Assembly: GCA_964476185.1 (NCBI GenBank)
Contig: CAYYZO010000128.1
Coordinates: 1-7,517, forward strand
DNA from: DATNBU01 sp964476185
GTDB taxonomy: Bacteria > Desulfobacterota > Binatia > UBA1149 > CAITLU01
Direction of reading: 5' to 3'
DNA: 7,517 bases
Shown: in pieces, positions 5,271-7,517 of the stretch
How positions within the stretch are numbered: the first letter of the stretch is position 1
Layout: the number at the start of each line of letters is the position of its first letter
Notes under the pieces: model-generated
The model's input: the letters and a program-made list of their open reading frames with translations, nothing else
The model's database searches: none
Told to the model about the DNA's origin: nothing
Made by a program: the position numbers and the translations under genes

Positions 5271-5951
5271 GGCCAAGCGGCGCACGACGGCGCCGACGGC
5301 CTCGACCTCGACATGACCAGGGGATCGCGGCGCGTACTGGCCGACCCACTGGCGCGCGCTGAATGCGTCCACCATCGCCGACCGCTGCGACACCATCGGC
5401 CCGACCGGCTCGCCGAGCTCGTGCAGGACGGCCTCGATCTCGCGGCCGGCGGCCGTTCGCCGGTCCACCTTCGACGGCACGAGCAGGACGCGCGGCAATC
5501 CATCGCCGCGCCGGCGACGGGCCTCGGCAACGAGCTCGAGCGTCCTCTCGGTTGCGCGCAGATCGGCGCCGCTCGGCGTCACGGGAATCACGAGCACGTC
5601 GGCCAGGGCCAGCGCAGCGGCCATTGCCGCGCCCCGCTGCGGCGGGCAGTCGATCACGACCACCTCGGCCTCGAGGCCGGCGACGGTTCGCGCCCAGCGG
5701 GCCGGGTCGGCGTCGTCGTCCAGTGGGATCGCCAAGACGCGCGCGGGAAGGCTCCCGGCCTCGCCCCACTCGACGGCCGTTGCCTGCGGGTCGGCGTCCA
5801 CGAGCACCACGTCCGCGCGGCCGGCGAACAGGCTCGCCAAGTTCACGGCCAACGTCGTCTTGCCGACCCCGCCCTTCTGATTCCCGACCGCGACGAGCAC
5901 GCGGCCAGTGTGCCCGTCGGCCCGACGGAAGGCGACACTAGGCAACGGCAT
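5256..5951 (-). CDS. parA: ParA-type partition ATPase
   Basis: A Walker-type ParA ATPase that would segregate plasmid copies by ATP-dependent binding to the nucleoid. From ATG at 5951 it is 231 aa. The deviant Walker A is KGGVGKTT (26-33) with the signature lysine K26, the switch-I motif is VDADPQ (51-56) and Walker B is VVVIDCPP (97-104). There is no N-terminal helix-turn-helix domain, which makes it the small (type Ib) class. The start is uncertain. ATG 5951 has no ribosome site but could be leaderless. GTG at 5900 would give MLVAVGNQKGG, the usual family N-terminus (214 aa), also without a clear ribosome site. A CCGTTAACGG palindrome sits 7-16 bp upstream of the ATG, a sensible place for autoregulation. 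It heads an operon with the RHH protein and the 109-aa membrane protein. Confidence 0.93.
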   Translation of the reverse strand: MPLPSVAFRRADGHTGRVLVAVGNQKGGVGKTTLAVNLASLFAGRADVVLVDADPQATAVEWGEAGSLPARVLAIPLDDDADPARWARTVAGLEAEVVVIDCPPQRGAAMAAALALADVLVIPVTPSGADLRATERTLELVAEARRRRGDGLPRVLLVPSKVDRRTAAGREIEAVLHELGEPVGPMVSQRSAMVDAFSARQWVGQYAPRSPGHVEVEAVGAVVRRLAGKRR

Positions 5952-5957
5952 TCGACG

Positions 5958-5967
5958 CCGTTAACGG
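5958..5967. promoter_or_regulatory. GTTAAC palindrome upstream of parA (candidate operator)
   Basis: CCGTTAACGG is a perfect 10-bp palindrome whose left eight bases are the same as in the 3496-3505 arm. Nearby AACGGC/GCCGTT (5944-5962) adds dyad symmetry over the parA ATG. I could not place the parA promoter with certainty; a TAGTGT on the minus strand (5940-5935) is a possible -10 if the GTG at 5900 is used. Confidence 0.45.
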
Positions 5968-6191
5968 TCAGCAACGGGATCTTCCAATTTCGCGGCGCCG
6001 GGGAAATTGCTGGGCTGACGGTGCCCGGTCGAACGGTCGGGGACTTCTTCCGGGCGGGGTATTTCCGTATTTCCCGCCCCTTAAAAGGCGCCGGCCGACC
6101 ACGATGTCCGCGCGGGCGGCCGCCGCGTTTCTTGGTATTTCTGGTCTATAAAAAAAGGGGCGCCGCTCGGGGCGAGTCCCCGATCACGACG
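5968..6191. other. Intergenic region upstream of parA, with inverted repeats and terminator
   Basis: No gene is seen here. It holds a 7-bp perfect stem (GGGCGGG at 6052-6058, CCCGCCC at 6073-6079) around a loop containing GTATTTCC twice, the terminator at 6148-6179 and part of the palindrome at 6187-6200. CGTATTTCCCG occurs at both 6066-6076 and 6210-6220. A -35-like TTGGAA with a poor -10 17 bp on (about 5987-5959, minus strand) may belong to parA. Confidence 0.5.
6148..6179 (-). terminator. Minus-strand intrinsic terminator after the 65-aa ORF
   Basis: On the minus strand a G+C-rich segment (GGGG and CCCC ends, inner CTCG/CGAG hairpin, 6179-6155) runs directly into seven T (plus-strand A run 6148-6154). 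It lies just past the stop at 6192 and upstream of parA, so it separates the small-ORF pair from the par operon. Confidence 0.65.
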
Positions 6192-6200
6192 TTAACGTCG
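6187..6200. repeat. Perfect 14-bp palindrome with GTTAAC core
   Basis: CGACGTTAACGTCG is its own reverse complement. It overlaps the TAA of the 65-aa ORF. It is the sixth and last GTTAAC in the circle and lies about 240 bp upstream of parA. Confidence 0.6.
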
Positions 6201-6389
6201 TCGTTGTTCCCGTATTTCCCGCGCATCAAAAGGCCCGTCGGGCTCCGCCCCCTCCGCGCACGCGGCGATACTGTCGAGCTCGTGCAGAGCCGCTGCGAGA
6301 CGCGCGACCGTCTCGGGCGACCACCGGCCGGCGACGAGCTCCTCGATGGCGCGGTCGGCCTCGAACAGCAGGGCGGCAAGGTTGGGCAC
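6192..6389 (-). CDS. Small hypothetical protein (65 aa)
   Basis: GTG at 6389 starts one base after the TAG of the upstream 82-aa ORF, the same stop-C-GTG layout as the HTH-primase pair, suggesting translational coupling; the ribosome site is weak (GAG about 8 nt upstream). The predicted product is acidic and helical (ALLFEADRAIEELVAG, then ETVARLAAALHELDSIAAC) with a charged tail (FDAREIREQRRR). There is no membrane segment and no family I recognise. A terminator-like GCCC/GGGC stem with CTTTT lies inside the coding sequence on the minus strand (about 6228-6242), which either shortens some transcripts or means the ORF's end is not important. Existence as a protein is probable, not certain. 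Confidence 0.5.
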   Translation of the reverse strand: MPNLAALLFEADRAIEELVAGRWSPETVARLAAALHELDSIAACAEGAEPDGPFDAREIREQRRR

Positions 6390-6390
6390 G

Positions 6391-6639
6391 CTACTCGCTC
6401 GGCTCGACGGGCGGCGCCACGGGTGCGGCCAATCGCCACCACGTCCGCCGTTCGTACTCGGGAATAGGGCTGTCGCTGCCCACCAGGAGCTCGCCCGTCG
6501 TCGTTTCGAGAAGCGCCTGGCCGCTGTGGGCGTAGCGGTTCACGACGGGCCGGGTCGCGATAGCACCGGCGACTAGGGCGCCGGCCACAACGATGGCAGC
6601 ACCAAGGACATAGGCGGCGCGATCAGTCATTCCGGCCAT
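6391..6639 (-). CDS. Small single-TM protein (82 aa), function unknown
   Basis: The ORF starts at ATG 6639 (alternative ATG at 6630). Neither start has a clear ribosome site, so a leaderless message or coupling is possible. Residues about 8-28 form one strong hydrophobic segment (AAYVLGAAIVVAGALVAGAIA). A short polar domain follows (LLETTTGELLVGSDSPIPEY), then a Trp/Arg-rich patch (RRTWWRL) and a Pro-rich end (APVAPPVEP). It is likely anchored in the membrane with its C-terminus outside or inside undetermined. It lies directly downstream of the candidate origin and of the terminator at 6663-6690, and is followed by the 65-aa ORF. I do not recognise a family. Its layout parallels the 109-aa par-operon protein, but I see no convincing sequence identity. 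Confidence 0.6.
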   Translation of the reverse strand: MAGMTDRAAYVLGAAIVVAGALVAGAIATRPVVNRYAHSGQALLETTTGELLVGSDSPIPEYERRTWWRLAAPVAPPVEPSE

Positions 6640-6662
6640 AAGTTGCGGAAGTTGCGGACCTT

Positions 6663-6690
6663 AGAAAAGGGCGCCGGTGCCGGAGCGCCG
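6663..6690 (-). terminator. Minus-strand terminator or leader hairpin downstream of the primase/origin region
   Basis: On the minus strand, GGCG-CT-CCGG and CCGG-CGCC form a stem running into CTTTTCTAA. It would end rep transcripts that pass the candidate origin. A TATAGT hexamer (minus strand, 6698-6693) just before it is a good -10 without a matching -35. If it is used, the hairpin would instead lie in the leader of the 82-aa ORF. Two CCGCAACTT direct repeats lie between the hairpin and the ATG at 6639. Confidence 0.5.
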
Positions 6691-6701
6691 AAACTATATC
6701 T

Positions 6702-6864
6702 TGTGATCCTGTGCTGATTTCCTTGGTTGGGATGGTTTTCCCCTTAGGAGACTTTTTGACCTACTACTACTCTACAATTCTCCTGGTAGACCCCCCATCA
6801 CTCGTTACTTTTTCTTCCTAGGGTAGAAACCACCACAACCCATACAACGATCACAGGATCACAG
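6702..6864. other. A+T-rich inverted-repeat region, candidate replication origin
   Basis: About 55% A+T over 6691-6870, against about one-third elsewhere. Outer 12-mers TGTGATCCTGTG (6702-6713) and CACAGGATCACA (6852-6863) are exact inverted copies. The symmetry continues inward without gaps: 35 of 49 positions pair between 6702-6750 and 6863-6815. The right side carries GATCACAG twice in tandem (6849-6856, 6857-6864), like iterons. The core (6751-6814) has T runs and a CTACTACTAC stretch suited to melting. It sits right after the primase stop. No DnaA box is obvious. Origin function is inferred. Confidence 0.5.
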
Positions 6865-6877
6865 GTTCCCCCTTGGG

Positions 6878-7517
6878 CTAGGCTGGGGTCGCGTTGAAGC
6901 GTGGATGGAGCTCGAATCGTCGGGCAGGGCGGCCGGCCCCGCCTTCGCTGGGGATCTCGCGAACGATCCCGCGTCGGACGAGCTCGTGCAGCACGGGGTC
7001 GATATCGCGACGGCCGCGCCGGTAAGGCTCGCACGCTTCCGTGATCTCGCCGACCGACAGGACGCGCCGTTGAAGATCAGCGGCCCGCTCGTGAAAGCGG
7101 CGGGCGACGTACTCCGCTTCCGTCACGGCAACCCCAGCCGGCGCCCCGTAGTGGAACGCCCAGGCGTGCGGCTCGAAGTATTCTCGGACCATGCGGATCG
7201 CAGCGCCCATCGTGGATTCCGACAGCGAGTGCTCGAGGAACGCGCCGGGGTTCTTCGCGCAATGGAGCGTGAGCGCGATGCGCTGAACCGTCTCTAGGCT
7301 TCGTGATGCCCACCCCTTGATCGGCTCCGTCCGTCCCGCCGGTGCGAATTGCTGATGCGTTTCGTCGTAGAAGGCATCCCAAACCGAGCGGGCCTCGGTG
7401 GTCATGTTGACCGTCGGCAGAAACAACGGGTCGTCCGGTGGTAGAGGGGTAACGGTTAGGGTTCGCACCAGGTCGTCGAAGACCCTGAATGTTCCCGTCA
7501 CGTCGGGCGCATCGCGT
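6878..7517 (-). CDS. Primase/helicase replication protein, C-terminal ~195 residues
   Basis: This is the other end of the 1-1950 gene. Bases 7463-7517 duplicate 1-55, and the frame is identical in both copies, so the two pieces join without a shift. The first unique codon after the junction continues DDLVR with TLTVTPLPPDD. This part completes the DUF3987-type domain with the alpha-helical stretch usual for the family (EARSVWDAFYDE, then SLETVQRIALTLHCAKN). It ends in a probable winged-helix region (about residues 765-840, containing IDPVLHELVRRGIVREI followed by a GRPARRFELHP strand), which may bind DNA. The stop is TAG at 6880-6878. Immediately downstream in the direction of transcription lies the A+T-rich inverted-repeat region (6702-6863), so the protein is encoded next to its likely origin. 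The domain assignment is strong; the DNA-binding role of the tail is inferred. Confidence 0.88.
   Translation of the reverse strand, partial: RDAPDVTGTFRVFDDLVRTLTVTPLPPDDPLFLPTVNMTTEARSVWDAFYDETHQQFAPAGRTEPIKGWASRSLETVQRIALTLHCAKNPGAFLEHSLSESTMGAAIRMVREYFEPHAWAFHYGAPAGVAVTEAEYVARRFHERAADLQRRVLSVGEITEACEPYRRGRRDIDPVLHELVRRGIVREIPSEGGAGRPARRFELHPRFNATPA
7463..7517. repeat. Terminal direct repeat, right copy (duplicate of 1-55)
   Basis: This is an exact second copy of the first 55 bases. It should be trimmed when the circle is closed. The primase frame reads identically through both copies. Confidence 0.93.

Noticed and set aside
6052..6079. GGGCGGG/CCCGCCC stem as a terminator
   Set aside because: The loop is 14 nt and neither strand has a T run after the stem.
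5238..6467. Long plus-strand open frame (409 codons) opposite parA
   Set aside because: It runs antisense to parA, whose Walker motifs are unmistakable. Its translation is Arg/Gly/His-rich without domains, as expected from high-GC shadow frames.
6702..6864. A miniature transposon (MITE) with inverted ends
   Set aside because: I see no target-site duplication (flanks ATATCT and GGTTCC differ), and no second copy in the circle. The position after the primase fits an origin better.

Overview
The window is almost certainly a complete small circular replicon. Its first 55 bases (1-55) recur exactly as its last 55 (7463-7517), which is the signature of a circular assembly cut at an arbitrary point. 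The unique circle would be 7462 bp. One large gene runs leftward through position 1 and continues in the same frame from 7462 down to 6878, which independently supports circularity. Base composition is roughly two-thirds G+C, with GTG starts and TAnnnT-like -10 elements. This suggests a high-GC bacterium, perhaps an actinobacterium, but nothing in the sequence fixes the host. There is no relaxase, resistance gene, phage structural gene, rRNA, tRNA or CRISPR array. I read it as a cryptic, non-conjugative plasmid.

Layout, in the direction most genes are transcribed (minus strand). (1) Replication module: a 76-aa helix-turn-helix protein (2182-1952), then, one base after its stop, an 844-aa fused primase/helicase (CHC2 zinc finger, TOPRIM, DUF3987-type P-loop domain) from 1950 through the junction to 6878. 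Upstream is a leader of about 240 nt. A promoter plus intrinsic terminator on the opposite strand would make a ~95-nt antisense RNA against that leader, a classic copy-number control layout. Downstream of the primase is a 162-bp region, about 55% A+T, with a long imperfect inverted repeat and 8-bp iteron-like repeats; it is the best origin candidate. (2) Two small ORFs (6639-6391 and 6389-6192), the first a predicted membrane protein. (3) Partition operon: ParA ATPase (5951-5256), ribbon-helix-helix partner (5244-4918) and a 109-aa single-TM protein (4911-4582), ending in tandem terminators. (4) One plus-strand gene (4061-4246) for a 61-aa two-TM protein, with strong plus-strand terminators facing the par operon terminators. 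(5) A gene-free stretch of about 0.5 kb (3554-4060) rich in perfect inverted repeats. (6) A Cre-type tyrosine recombinase (3484-2516) with a lox-like 10-8-10 inverted repeat over its promoter start.

Together these form a minimal maintenance kit: self-primed replication under possible antisense control, active partition and dimer resolution. The sequence GTTAAC occurs six times, only at the recombinase promoter, the parA promoter, the parA/parB junction and a palindrome at 6187-6200. That hints at one protein or recombination system touching all these sites. The three small membrane proteins are the least explained parts.
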